From NCBI GenBank assembly GCA_030591585.1, contig JAUVAS010000002.1:62001-126000 (forward strand): a stretch of 64,000 nt of DNA. The letters are read 5' to 3'. The position numbers were made by a program, and so were the translations under genes. The number at the start of each line of letters is the position of its first letter. The stretch's first letter is position 1. The notes below the pieces were generated by a model, which was not told the origin of the DNA, did not search any database, and saw nothing but the letters and a program-made list of their open reading frames with translations. Shown here one piece after another: positions 35,829-45,361 of this stretch. Source of the stretch: Flavobacterium sp. (lineage in GTDB: Bacteria > Bacteroidota > Bacteroidia > Flavobacteriales > Flavobacteriaceae).

Positions 35829-35836
35829 TACCTTTG
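35829..35836 (+). promoter_or_regulatory. -7 element of purM, almost leaderless
   Basis: TACCTTTG fits TAnnTTTG and ends 4 nt before the purM ATG. If used, transcription would begin at or beside the start codon, giving a leaderless message. Confidence 0.4.
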
Positions 35837-35840
35837 TCCT

Positions 35841-37019
35841 ATGAGTCAAGAAATTTCAAAACGTTACGCCCAAAGAGGAGTGTCTGCTTCAAAAGAAGAT
35901 GTGCACAACGCTATAAAAAATGTTGATAAGGGTTTGTTTCCTCAAGCATTTTGTAAAATAGTGCCAGATTACCTAACAGGAGATGATGACTATTGCTTGG
36001 TAATGCATGCAGATGGAGCTGGAACAAAATCTTCCTTAGCTTATATGTATTGGAAAGAAACTGGCGATCTTTCGGTTTGGAAAGGTATAGCGCAAGACGC
36101 TTTAATAATGAATATTGATGATCTTTTATGTGTTGGGGCAACAAATAATATAATGTTGTCATCAACCATTGGAAGAAATAAAAATAAAATTCCAGGAGAA
36201 GTGATTTCAGCTTTAATCAATGGCTCTGAAGAATTATTAAAAGACCTAAAAGAATTTGGAGTTACCATTCATTCCACGGGTGGAGAAACAGCAGATGTTG
36301 GTGATTTGGTAAAAACCATTATTGTAGATTCTACAGTTACTGCGCGTATTAAAAGAAGTGAGGTAATAGATAATGCTAATATTAAAGCAGGAGATGTAAT
36401 TGTTGGCTTAGCATCTTTTGGTCAAGCAACGTATGAAACAGAATATAATGGTGGGATGGGTAGTAACGGACTTACTTCTGCAAGACATGATGTTTTTGAT
36501 AATTATTTAGCTTCAAAATATCCAGAAAGTTTTGATCATGAAGTTCCTGAAGAGTTGGTGTATTCGGGGTCTAAAAAATTGACAGATAAAATAAACGAAA
36601 GTCCTTTAAATGCAGGAAAATTAGTGTTGTCACCAACAAGAACTTATGCTCCAATCATAAAAAAAATACTTTCTAAATTTACCAATAAAGATATCCACGG
36701 AATGGTACATTGTAGCGGCGGGGCTCAAACCAAAATTTTACATTTTATAAAGAACCTCCATATAATAAAAGACTCATTATTTGAGGTTCCGCCTTTGTTC
36801 AAATTAATTCAGCAAGAAAGTAATACAGATTGGAAAGAAATGTATCAAGTATTTAATATGGGACACCGTATGGAATTATATGTTCCAGAAAATATTGCAA
36901 ATGATATTATCGAGATTTCAAAATCTTTTAATGTAGCTGCTAAAATAATTGGAAAAGTTGAATCTTCTCCTCAGAAGAAACTCACTATTTTTAGTGAGTT
37001 TGGAGAATTTTTATATTAA
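35841..37019 (+). CDS. purM: Phosphoribosylformylglycinamidine cyclo-ligase (AIR synthase)
   Basis: PurM closes the imidazole ring in purine synthesis. The 392-residue protein shows RYAQRGVSASKEDVHNAIK, the substrate-binding HADGAGTKSSLAY, the Asp-rich QDALIMNIDDLLCVGA and the HSTGGETADVGDL loop. It matches the somewhat longer Bacteroidetes form of AIR synthase. Its start is only 4 nt from a TACCTTTG promoter element. It is monocistronic. Confidence 0.93.
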   Translation: MSQEISKRYAQRGVSASKEDVHNAIKNVDKGLFPQAFCKIVPDYLTGDDDYCLVMHADGAGTKSSLAYMYWKETGDLSVWKGIAQDALIMNIDDLLCVGATNNIMLSSTIGRNKNKIPGEVISALINGSEELLKDLKEFGVTIHSTGGETADVGDLVKTIIVDSTVTARIKRSEVIDNANIKAGDVIVGLASFGQATYETEYNGGMGSNGLTSARHDVFDNYLASKYPESFDHEVPEELVYSGSKKLTDKINESPLNAGKLVLSPTRTYAPIIKKILSKFTNKDIHGMVHCSGGAQTKILHFIKNLHIIKDSLFEVPPLFKLIQQESNTDWKEMYQVFNMGHRMELYVPENIANDIIEISKSFNVAAKIIGKVESSPQKKLTIFSEFGEFLY

Positions 37020-37046
37020 AAACAAAGCATTTTGTAGGTAATGTTG

Positions 37047-37054
37047 TACTTTTG
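37047..37054 (+). promoter_or_regulatory. Candidate -7 element
   Basis: TACTTTTG, 38 nt before the TTG start of the next gene. Confidence 0.35.
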
Positions 37055-37092
37055 TAGGATTCCTCAGCATAATTTATTGTAACTCCTTATTC

Positions 37093-37848
37093 TTGAAAAC
37101 TAATTTTTTCCATAAAAATTATAAAGTTTTAACGACGGCTTTAGTAGTATTTTTGTTTTTAATAGGACTAGCTGCTTTTTATAATTCTACTATTAAATTT
37201 GGGGATGAGTCAGGTTTTTTAATATATAGATCTATTCGAGGGATTGTTTGCTTTGTTTATTTAGCTATAATAATTCTCTTTCAAAAAAAAGAACCCAATC
37301 CATTACTTAACTCTTTTTTAGTGTTATATGGACTCTCGAGTCTACTTACTATTGGGTATGAGAACAATACGTTAGCAACCCTTTCTATGGGACTAAATAT
37401 TTTGGCTTTTATGATGTTGATAAGAGCAATTTTACCTAAAGTAAATTTATTTAAACTTGAATCGTTTCATATTTTAAGTTTTATGATAATGATTGTTTTT
37501 ATGGGTTTCTTGAGTTATCAATTTATTATAATGTTTAAAGATATGACCCAAAGTAACCTTCACTTTATTTTTATAGTTTTAAATACCTTTGGACTTGTTT
37601 TTACTACGTATTTAGGGGTATTGTTTAATCATAAATATAGCTCTAGAAATACGATCGTATTTTTAGGGTTTATTGTTTTATTGCTTTTTACGGAAGCCTT
37701 TAGAGGAATAGCATATTATGATATGGCTTATGGAGACTTTTCAGCACATATTGCTAGATTTATTTTAATTATTTCTATAAGCCTACTAATGCATTATGCA
37801 TTTATGAAAAAGAAAGATGAAGAGTTGTTAAATAATAAATTCTTTTAA
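37093..37848 (+). CDS. Polytopic membrane protein of unknown function
   Basis: This 251-residue protein has about seven to eight hydrophobic helices and ends in a charged tail (KKKDEELLNNKFF). The start is a TTG at 37093. Sequence before it lacks an in-frame ATG and the downstream residues (MKTNFFHKNYKVL) look like a natural N-terminus. I do not recognise the family. The helix spacing and a small RSIRGI motif recall 7-helix sensor domains, but nothing decisive is visible. Confidence 0.6.
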   Translation: MKTNFFHKNYKVLTTALVVFLFLIGLAAFYNSTIKFGDESGFLIYRSIRGIVCFVYLAIIILFQKKEPNPLLNSFLVLYGLSSLLTIGYENNTLATLSMGLNILAFMMLIRAILPKVNLFKLESFHILSFMIMIVFMGFLSYQFIIMFKDMTQSNLHFIFIVLNTFGLVFTTYLGVLFNHKYSSRNTIVFLGFIVLLLFTEAFRGIAYYDMAYGDFSAHIARFILIISISLLMHYAFMKKKDEELLNNKFF

Positions 37849-38109
37849 GATTATCAGTATCTGATTAAAACTTCTTTTTCTTGCTTAAAAACTATATGTA
37901 ATAGTAGCTTCAACGTTTGTTAAAAAGCTACACCTTGCTTTTCTGTTTTTTTTTACTACTTAAATCAAAATAATATAAGCAATTGTTTATGTGATGGTTG
38001 AGACTGGCTCTTTGGTCTTTTATCTTTCAGAGGAGTGGTTTTTAGTCTTTTATTGGATACTATGTTTTAATATCTAAATAATCTAAAATTATACTAGCCT
38101 AAATTATCG

Positions 38110-38117
38110 TAAATTTG
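38110..38117 (+). promoter_or_regulatory. Candidate -7 element of prfA
   Basis: TAAATTTG, 20 nt before the ATG of prfA. The rest of the 288-bp gap (37849-38136) shows nothing recognisable. Confidence 0.4.
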
Positions 38118-38136
38118 AACGATATTTAAAATTACT

Positions 38137-39213
38137 ATGTTAGAAAAACTTCAAATTGTAAAACAACGTTTTGATGAGGTGAGTGACCTTATTATTCAAC
38201 CAGATATTATAACAAATCAAAAGCGTTATATACAAATTAATAAAGAATATAAAGACCTTAGATTATTAATGGATAAGCGTGAAGAATATTTGACACTTAC
38301 CAATAATATTAATGAAGCAAATGAAATTATTGCCGATGGGAGTGATGCAGAAATGGTTGAAATGGCAAAAATGGAGTTAGACGAAGCAAAAGAACGGATA
38401 CCAATTCTAGATGAAGAAATTAAATTTTTATTAATACCGAAAGATCCCGAAGATGCTAAGAATGCGGTAATGGAAATTAGAGCGGGAACAGGTGGTGATG
38501 AAGCAAGTATTTTTGCTGGTGATCTTTTTAGAATGTATACTAAATATTGCGAAAGTAAAGGATGGAGAACAGATGTTGTAGATTTTAGTGAAGGAACCAG
38601 TGGTGGATTTAAAGAAATTCAGTTTGAAATTACTGGTGATAATGTTTACGGAATATTAAAATTTGAAGCAGGCGTTCATCGTGTTCAACGTGTCCCTCAA
38701 ACAGAAACACAAGGTCGAGTACATACCAGTGCAGCAACCGTAATGGTTTTTCCTGAAGCTGAAGAATTTGATGTGCAGATTGAAATGAAAGATGTGCGTG
38801 TTGATTATTTTTGCTCATCAGGTCCAGGAGGGCAATCGGTGAATACAACCTATTCGGCAGTACGTTTAACTCATGAACCTACAGGCTTAGTAGCGCAATG
38901 TCAAGATCAAAAATCACAACATAAAAATAAAGAGAAAGCCTTTAAAGTATTGCGTTCTAGATTATACGATTTGGAGTTAGCAAAAAAGCAAGCAGAAGAT
39001 GCAGAAAGACGAGGCTCTATGGTTACCAGTGGTGATAGAAGTGCGAAAATTAGAACCTATAATTACTCACAAGGAAGGGTAACCGACCATAGAATCAACC
39101 TAACATTATACGATTTAAGTAATATAATCAATGGTGATATTCAGAAAATAATAGATGAATTACAATTGGTAAGCAATACCGAAAAACTAAAAGAAGCAGG
39201 AGAAACTTTTTAA
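38137..39213 (+). CDS. prfA: Peptide chain release factor 1
   Basis: RF1 ends translation at UAA and UAG. The 358-residue protein has the helical N-terminal domain, the catalytic GGQ in [20 protein letters not shown] and the RF1 C-terminal region ([18 protein letters not shown]). No programmed frameshift is seen. It is followed by a nested dispersed repeat and pyrF. Confidence 0.96.
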   Translation: MLEKLQIVKQRFDEVSDLIIQPDIITNQKRYIQINKEYKDLRLLMDKREEYLTLTNNINEANEIIADGSDAEMVEMAKMELDEAKERIPILDEEIKFLLIPKDPEDAKNAVMEIRAGTGGDEASIFAGDLFRMYTKYCESKGWRTDVVDFSEGTSGGFKEIQFEITGDNVYGILKFEAGVHRVQRVPQTETQGRVHTSAATVMVFPEAEEFDVQIEMKDVRVDYFCSSGPGGQSVNTTYSAVRLTHEPTGLVAQCQDQKSQHKNKEKAFKVLRSRLYDLELAKKQAEDAERRGSMVTSGDRSAKIRTYNYSQGRVTDHRINLTLYDLSNIINGDIQKIIDELQLVSNTEKLKEAGETF

Positions 39214-39235
39214 ATTTTCATTAGAAAATAATGTT

Positions 39236-39277
39236 ACACTGAGCCTGCCTTCCGGCAAGGCAGGCTTGTCGAAGTAC
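39236..39277. repeat. Nested dispersed repeat
   Basis: The acactgagc...ttgtcgaagt element (compare 47682-47704 and 11241-11265) is interrupted by a palindrome cctgcctt-ccggc-aaggcagg. The whole is a 9-bp stem inside another repeat. It lies between prfA and pyrF. Confidence 0.6.
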
Positions 39278-39314
39278 TTATGAAGTATGAAATGAGAACA
39301 TATACTAATAACAA

Positions 39315-40130
39315 ATGACAACCAGCCAACTAATTTCAGAAATCAAAAGAAAAAAGTCCTTTCTCTGTATTGGATTGGATGTCGATTTAAATAAAATTCC
39401 TAAACATTTATTAAAAGAAGAAGACCCTATTTTTACTTTTAATAAAGCAATTATAGATGCAACTCATCATTTAGCAGTAGCCTATAAACCTAATATGGCT
39501 TTTTATGAGGCCTACGGAATTAAAGGGTGGAAATCCCTTGAAAAAACAATCAATTATTTAAACAAAAACTATCCTGAAATCTTTACCATTGCCGATGCAA
39601 AACGGGGTGATATAGGTAATACGTCATCTATGTATGCCAAAGCATTTTTTGAAGATTTAGGATTCGATTCAGTTACAGTGGCTCCCTATATGGGTAAAGA
39701 TTCAATAGAACCTTTTCTAGCATTTAAAGATAAGCATACCATTTTATTAGCATTGACTTCTAATAAAGGTGCTTTCGATTTTCAAACTCAGAAAATTGAA
39801 GGAAAAGAAGTCTATAAAACAGTTTTAGAAACTTCAAAAAATTGGGAGAATAGCCAAAACCTTATGTATGTGGTTGGGGCAACCAAAGCCGAATATTTTA
39901 AAGAAATAAGAAAAATTGTACCAAATAGTTTTTTACTTGTTCCAGGAGTTGGTGCACAAGGAGGGAACCTAGAAGATGTTTGTAAATACGGATTAACAAA
40001 AGATATTGGCTTGTTAATCAATTCTTCCAGAGGAATTATTTATGCTTCTAATGAAACTAATTTTGCAGAAAAGGCTGCACAAGAAGCTGAAAAATTACAA
40101 AAACAAATGGAGTGTATTTTAAACGGATAG
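39315..40130 (+). CDS. pyrF: Orotidine 5'-phosphate decarboxylase (type 2)
   Basis: PyrF converts OMP to UMP, the last de novo step. The 271-residue length and the [15 protein letters not shown] motif (catalytic Lys-Asp) match the longer type 2 enzymes. N-terminal [16 protein letters not shown] and the late [12 protein letters not shown] fit as well. It stands 102 bp after prfA and ends 5 bp before the convergent DUF4197 gene. Confidence 0.95.
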   Translation: MTTSQLISEIKRKKSFLCIGLDVDLNKIPKHLLKEEDPIFTFNKAIIDATHHLAVAYKPNMAFYEAYGIKGWKSLEKTINYLNKNYPEIFTIADAKRGDIGNTSSMYAKAFFEDLGFDSVTVAPYMGKDSIEPFLAFKDKHTILLALTSNKGAFDFQTQKIEGKEVYKTVLETSKNWENSQNLMYVVGATKAEYFKEIRKIVPNSFLLVPGVGAQGGNLEDVCKYGLTKDIGLLINSSRGIIYASNETNFAEKAAQEAEKLQKQMECILNG

Positions 40131-40135
40131 CTTAA

Positions 40136-40843
40136 TTAATCTTGCAAAGCAAAAACCTGTTGTAATAATGATGTTGTACGAGAATTAAGATTTGTTCTAA
40201 TTTTCTTTTCTTCCACAGCAATCATAGTGTAAACTCCTTTTAATGCTTCAGTAGTTACATAATCTGTTAAATCTGGATTTACTTTATTTACAAAAGGAAT
40301 GCTATTGTAATTATTTATAAGGTTTGTCCAAATTTGATCTGCTCCAACTTTCGAAAATGAATTTTGAATAACAGGATTAAATTTACTGTAAAGAGCAGTA
40401 TTGGTTTTTGTCTGTAGATAATTTGTAGCGGCGTTATCAGTACCCAATAATATGTTTTTAGCATCTGTAAAAGTGATTTCCTTTACCGCATCAATAAAAA
40501 TTGGAGTTGCTTCTTTTACGGCATCTTCAGCAGCACGATTAAGGGCTTTAATGCCTTCATCTGCAAGATTTCCTAATCCAATTTTACGCAATGCAGTATC
40601 TACTTTTTGCAATTCTTCAGGCATCACAATTTTAACTAAGTCGTTTTTATAAAAACCATCTTTTTGAGTGAGTTTAGTTACCTGTTTGTCAATTCCTAAA
40701 TCAAGGGCTTGTCGTAAACCTCCAGCGATATCAAGAGTTCCATTGGTGGTTTCGGTTGGTAAGGAGTTAACTACATCTTGTAACTCTGCACAAGAGAATG
40801 TTATAAAAGATATGCAAATGAGAGTTAGTTTTTTGAAAGCCAT
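40136..40843 (-). CDS. DUF4197 lipoprotein
   Basis: This 235-residue exported protein has a lipobox-like FITFSC (Cys about 18). The body is alpha-helical with conserved LGIDKQVTKLTQKDGFYKND and VNPDLTDYVTTEALKGVYT, matching the DUF4197 family. The function is unknown. It is divergent from icmF across 149 bp. Confidence 0.8.
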   Translation of the reverse strand: MAFKKLTLICISFITFSCAELQDVVNSLPTETTNGTLDIAGGLRQALDLGIDKQVTKLTQKDGFYKNDLVKIVMPEELQKVDTALRKIGLGNLADEGIKALNRAAEDAVKEATPIFIDAVKEITFTDAKNILLGTDNAATNYLQTKTNTALYSKFNPVIQNSFSKVGADQIWTNLINNYNSIPFVNKVNPDLTDYVTTEALKGVYTMIAVEEKKIRTNLNSRTTSLLQQVFALQD

Positions 40844-40958
40844 ATTGTTAGTTTTAATGATCCTGCAAAGATGTGAAATTATTTTAAAAGAAATTAAATA
40901 AATGAATCCAAAATTTAGAGTTTACCTCATAGGCTTACTATATCTATTCCCTTTTTCG

Positions 40959-40966
40959 TAAATTTG
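40959..40966 (+). promoter_or_regulatory. Candidate -7 element of icmF
   Basis: TAAATTTG, 26 nt before the icmF ATG. Confidence 0.4.
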
Positions 40967-40992
40967 CAAACTGAAAATAATATTTCAATCCC

Positions 40993-43900
40993 ATGCAACA
41001 GATAACTCCATATATTCCCAAAAATAAAGTCAGAATTGTAACTGCAGCTTCCTTGTTTGATGGTCACGATGCATCTATTAATATTATGCGCCGTATTATA
41101 CAAGCCACTGGTGTTGAAGTGATCCATTTAGGTCATGATCGTAGTGTAGAAGAGGTCGTAAATACAGCGATACAAGAAGATGCTAATGCAATCGCTTTAA
41201 CTTCATACCAAGGTGGGCATAATGAGTATTTTAAGTATATGTACGATTTGCTGAAGGAAAAAGGAGCTTCACAAATTAAGATATTTGGAGGTGGAGGTGG
41301 AGTCATTCTTCCTACTGAAATAAAAGAATTAGAAGCGTACGGAATTGAAAGAATCTACTCGCCAGATGATGGACGTGAAATGGGATTGCAAGGAATGATT
41401 AATGACTTGGTAGCGCGATCTGATTATCCTATTGGTGATACATTAAAAGTAGATATCGATTCTCTTTCAAAAAAAGATTCAGGAGCGATTGCAAGAGTTA
41501 TTTCGGCTGCTGAAAACTTTCCTGATATAGCTAAAGAAATTCTAGAAGAAATTCATCAAAAAAATAAAAATTCAAAAACACCTGTACTTGGAATTACAGG
41601 GACAGGCGGAGCAGGAAAATCATCATTAGTAGATGAGTTGGTGCGAAGGTTTCTTATAGATTTTCCAGAGAAAACCATAGGACTTGTTTCCGTAGATCCT
41701 TCCAAAAGAAAAACGGGAGGAGCTTTGTTGGGTGATCGTATTCGCATGAATGCGATTAATTCGCCTAGAGTTTATATGAGAAGTTTAGCTACTCGCCAAA
41801 GCAATTTGGCATTGTCTAAATATGTTTCAGAAGCCATTGAAGTATTAAAAGCAGCAGAATATGATATTATTATTATAGAAACTTCAGGGATTGGACAAAG
41901 TGATACCGAAATTATAGAACATAGCGATGTTTCCTTATACGTAATGACTCCAGAATTTGGAGCAGCAACTCAGTTAGAGAAAATCGATATGTTGGATTTT
42001 GCAGACTTAGTTGCCATCAATAAATTTGATAAACGAGGTTCGTTAGATGCGTTACGCGATGTTAAAAAACAATACATGCGTAATAATAATTTATGGGATG
42101 TACATCAAGATGATTTACCTGTATTTGGAACCATAGCTTCTCAATTCAACGACCCAGGAATGAACAAGTTATACAAAGCCATCATGGATAAACTTGTTGA
42201 GAAAGCTAATTCAGATTTAAATTCAAGTTATCAGATTTCTGAAGAGATGTCTGAAAAAATATATGTGATTCCACCAGCGAGAGTACGGTACCTTTCAGAA
42301 ATTTCTGAAAATAATAGAGGGTACGATGCTAAGGTAGATACGCAAGTTGAGGTAGCTCAAAAACTGTATGGTATTTATAAAACAATTACCTCTGTCATTT
42401 CAAGCGAAACGAAGCAATCTCATTTTAATAAAACGGGTTTAAATGAAGAAGAGATCCTGAATCAAGTTCAGGATGATAAATTAAATGCCATTGCGAGTGA
42501 AACGAAGCAATCTGTAAATAATGAGTTTTTATCATTATTAATAAAAGAATTTGACCGAGTAAAAATGAATCTAGACCCTTACAATTGGGAAGTAATACTA
42601 GGCTGGTCTAAAAAAGTAAACCGTTATAAAGATCCGGTATATTCATTTAAAGTACGTGATAAGGAGATTAAAATTGAAACACATACCGAGTCGCTTTCTC
42701 ATTTGAAAATTCCAAAAGTAGCATTGCCAAAATACCAAGCTTGGGGCGATATTTTACGATGGGTATTGCAAGAGAATGTTCCGGGAGAATTTCCCTATAC
42801 TTCAGGATTATATCCTTTTAAAAGAACAGGAGAAGACCCAACAAGAATGTTTGCAGGAGAAGGTGGGCCAGAACGTACCAACAGACGTTTTCATTATGTA
42901 AGTTTAGGAATGCCAGCTAAGAGGTTATCGACTGCTTTTGATAGTGTAACTTTATATGGTAATGATCCAGATAAACGTCCAGATATTTATGGGAAAATTG
43001 GAAACGCAGGAGTTTCTATCTGTTGTTTAGATGATGCTAAAAAACTGTATTCAGGTTTCGATTTAAGTCATTCGATGACATCGGTAAGTATGACGATTAA
43101 TGGGCCAGCACCAATGCTGTTAGGCTATTTTATGAATGCAGCGATCGATCAAAATTGTGAAAAATACATTAAAGAGAATAATCTGGAAACAGAAGTTGAA
43201 AAGAAAATTGCATCTATTTATAAAGAAAAAGGAACAGAACGACCTAGTTATCAAGGTGAAATACCAAAAGGAAATGAAGGCTTAGGATTGATGTTATTAG
43301 GAGCAACAGGAGATGAGGTTTTACCAAAAGATGTTTACGATAAAATTAAATACGAAACTTTAAAACAGGTTAGAGGTACCGTACAAGCTGATATTTTAAA
43401 AGAAGATCAAGCACAAAACACCTGTATTTTCTCGACGGAGTTTGCCCTAAGGTTAATGGGCGATGTGCAAGAATATTTTATTGAAAAGCAAGTCCGTAAT
43501 TTCTATTCGGTTTCTATTTCTGGTTATCATATTGCAGAAGCAGGGGCAAATCCTATTACACAATTGGCGTTTACATTGGCCAACGGATTTACGTATGTGG
43601 AGTATTATCTTTCAAGAGGAATGGACATCAATAAATTTGGTCCTAATTTATCATTCTTTTTTAGTAATGGTGTTGATCCAGAATATTCTGTGATAGGTAG
43701 AGTTTCAAGAAAAATTTGGGCAAAAGCATTAAAACATAAATATGGGGCAAATCCGAGAGCTCAAATGTTGAAATATCACATTCAGACTTCAGGGCGTTCA
43801 TTGCATGCTCAAGAAATTGATTTTAATGATATAAGAACCACACTTCAGGCACTGTATGCGATATATGACAACTGCAATTCATTACACACAAATGCTTACG

Positions 43901-44472
43901 ATGAGGCAATTACAACACCTACGGAAGAAAGTGTACGTCGTGCGATGGCAATTCAGTTAATCATTAATAAAGAATTAGGATTGGCTAAGAATGAAAACCC
44001 AATACAAGGATCGTTTATTATTGAAGAGCTCACCGATTTAGTAGAGGAAGCTGTTTTAACAGAATTTGACAGAATCACTGAAAGAGGAGGTGTTTTAGGA
44101 GCAATGGAAACCATGTACCAACGCAGTATGATACAAGAAGAAAGTTTGTATTATGAAACCTTGAAACACAATGGAGAGTTTCCTATTATTGGTGTAAATA
44201 CTTTTTTAAGCAGTAAAGGTTCTCCAACGGTAATTCCAAGCGAAGTGATAAGAGCTACGGAAACTGAGAAAGAATATCAGATTCAAGTTATTGAAAATCT
44301 TCATAAATCTAACGAAAATAAATCTGCTGAATTATTAGCCGATCTACAACAAAAATCCATTCAAAACGAAAATATTTTTGAAGCCTTAATGGAAGTTTGT
44401 AAACATTGTTCTCTTGGGCAAATCACTAGTGCATTGTTTGAAGTAGGAGGTCAGTATAGAAGGAATATGTGA
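40993..44472 (+). CDS. icmF: Fused isobutyryl-CoA mutase IcmF (B12 domain, G-protein chaperone, mutase)
   Basis: This 1159-residue fusion has a B12-binding domain (about 1-150, with [15 protein letters not shown] providing the His ligand and the [10 protein letters not shown] strand), a MeaI/ArgK-type GTPase (P-loop [12 protein letters not shown] at about 200-211), and the acyl-CoA mutase barrel and substrate part ([39 protein letters not shown]). It rearranges isobutyryl-CoA and butyryl-CoA. The linker (about 468-508) is made of dispersed intergenic repeats kept in frame. Its last 29 codons are duplicated, diverged, 3.1 kb downstream. Confidence 0.94.
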   Translation: MQQITPYIPKNKVRIVTAASLFDGHDASINIMRRIIQATGVEVIHLGHDRSVEEVVNTAIQEDANAIALTSYQGGHNEYFKYMYDLLKEKGASQIKIFGGGGGVILPTEIKELEAYGIERIYSPDDGREMGLQGMINDLVARSDYPIGDTLKVDIDSLSKKDSGAIARVISAAENFPDIAKEILEEIHQKNKNSKTPVLGITGTGGAGKSSLVDELVRRFLIDFPEKTIGLVSVDPSKRKTGGALLGDRIRMNAINSPRVYMRSLATRQSNLALSKYVSEAIEVLKAAEYDIIIIETSGIGQSDTEIIEHSDVSLYVMTPEFGAATQLEKIDMLDFADLVAINKFDKRGSLDALRDVKKQYMRNNNLWDVHQDDLPVFGTIASQFNDPGMNKLYKAIMDKLVEKANSDLNSSYQISEEMSEKIYVIPPARVRYLSEISENNRGYDAKVDTQVEVAQKLYGIYKTITSVISSETKQSHFNKTGLNEEEILNQVQDDKLNAIASETKQSVNNEFLSLLIKEFDRVKMNLDPYNWEVILGWSKKVNRYKDPVYSFKVRDKEIKIETHTESLSHLKIPKVALPKYQAWGDILRWVLQENVPGEFPYTSGLYPFKRTGEDPTRMFAGEGGPERTNRRFHYVSLGMPAKRLSTAFDSVTLYGNDPDKRPDIYGKIGNAGVSICCLDDAKKLYSGFDLSHSMTSVSMTINGPAPMLLGYFMNAAIDQNCEKYIKENNLETEVEKKIASIYKEKGTERPSYQGEIPKGNEGLGLMLLGATGDEVLPKDVYDKIKYETLKQVRGTVQADILKEDQAQNTCIFSTEFALRLMGDVQEYFIEKQVRNFYSVSISGYHIAEAGANPITQLAFTLANGFTYVEYYLSRGMDINKFGPNLSFFFSNGVDPEYSVIGRVSRKIWAKALKHKYGANPRAQMLKYHIQTSGRSLHAQEIDFNDIRTTLQALYAIYDNCNSLHTNAYDEAITTPTEESVRRAMAIQLIINKELGLAKNENPIQGSFIIEELTDLVEEAVLTEFDRITERGGVLGAMETMYQRSMIQEESLYYETLKHNGEFPIIGVNTFLSSKGSPTVIPSEVIRATETEKEYQIQVIENLHKSNENKSAELLADLQQKSIQNENIFEALMEVCKHCSLGQITSALFEVGGQYRRNM
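42394..42514. repeat. Intergenic-type repeats embedded in frame in icmF
   Basis: Two copies of a unit ending gcgaaacgaagcaatct or gtgaaacgaagcaatct (42394-42420 and 42487-42513) flank the tcctgaa palindrome (42453-42476), which is identical to the intergenic copy at 19439. Together they encode about 40 residues between the GTPase and the mutase domain (SSETKQS ... ASETKQS). Confidence 0.75.
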
Positions 44473-44473
44473 A

Positions 44474-45358
44474 TTAATCTAAATATTTTAATATTTCCTT
44501 TTTAGTTTTGATTGCTTCTGGCGTATATTCTAATATTTTTTCATTTTTTAAAAAATAGATATTTAAAATATGTAACACATTATCCATTGTAAGTGGGATT
44601 TTAATTTTATCATTTATAATTTTTTTCAAAAAATCTTTTCTGTCTATTCTAAAAACTTCTTTAGCTAAATTATTTTCACTGTCAAGAATTTGATATAATT
44701 CTTTTGAAAGCTGTTGATTTAAAAATCTTATTCTCATTTTACTTCTCAACATAGCTTCCCAGTTTTTATTTTTATAATGCCTGTAAGCTAACTTATCAAA
44801 AATTGATAGTATTGTCCAATCTTGAGTTTCCAAAGTAGCATAAATTCCATTCATTACTCTCGACATGTCAATATTTCCTTTCCAATCATCTTTGTTTTTA
44901 TACCTTAAATCATGTTCAACTTCATGCCAACCTTCAGAGAAAACAGTTCTAATTTGAATTTCAAAAGTTGTATCAATATTGCCGTTATAATAAGTAGAAT
45001 ATTTATCCATTAGCTCTTCACAATGTGAAGGTTTAAGTTTAAAGATTAAATTTAACCTTTGTGGTTTAAAACTAATATCATCACTTTCATCTTTTGTTTC
45101 ATCTAAATATCTTGGATGGTTTTTTAAAATTTTATAAACTATTTCTATATCATCATTAAAGTATAAAGTTATTCTAATACCAATAATGTCTTGCATGTTT
45201 TTTTCTATCTTCTTATAATTTTTAGAAATCATTTTTTTAGATATTGATTCATCTGTTTTTGCTCTACTAAAAATTCGAAATAGAATACCAGAAGGTTCAA
45301 TCAATAAAGATATTTCATTGCTTACTTCTCTTGCAAGTCTATCTAAATTATTATTCAT
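44474..45358 (-). CDS. RelA/SpoT-fold nucleotide pyrophosphokinase-like protein
   Basis: This 294-residue single-domain protein has the (p)ppGpp-synthetase fold: an ATP-side basic segment RIFSRAKTDESISKKM (about 28-43), the metal-binding Asp in QDIIGIRITLYF (Asp57), and the catalytic Glu in TFEIQIRT (about 131-138) followed by EHDLRYK. The usual YxSLH loop that stacks on the acceptor nucleotide is instead PQRLN (about 99-103). A helical C-terminal tail of about 130 residues follows. It lacks the hydrolase HD domain, so it could be a toxic small alarmone synthetase. It starts 3 nt after the NACHT gene stop, and its own stop is 1 nt from the icmF stop. Confidence 0.85.
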   Translation of the reverse strand: MNNNLDRLAREVSNEISLLIEPSGILFRIFSRAKTDESISKKMISKNYKKIEKNMQDIIGIRITLYFNDDIEIVYKILKNHPRYLDETKDESDDISFKPQRLNLIFKLKPSHCEELMDKYSTYYNGNIDTTFEIQIRTVFSEGWHEVEHDLRYKNKDDWKGNIDMSRVMNGIYATLETQDWTILSIFDKLAYRHYKNKNWEAMLRSKMRIRFLNQQLSKELYQILDSENNLAKEVFRIDRKDFLKKIINDKIKIPLTMDNVLHILNIYFLKNEKILEYTPEAIKTKKEILKYLD

Positions 45359-45361
45359 ATT

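Noticed and set aside
40993-44472. Reading icmF as two genes (mutase small and large subunit)
   Set aside because: One unbroken frame covers B12, GTPase and mutase domains, as in known IcmF fusions.
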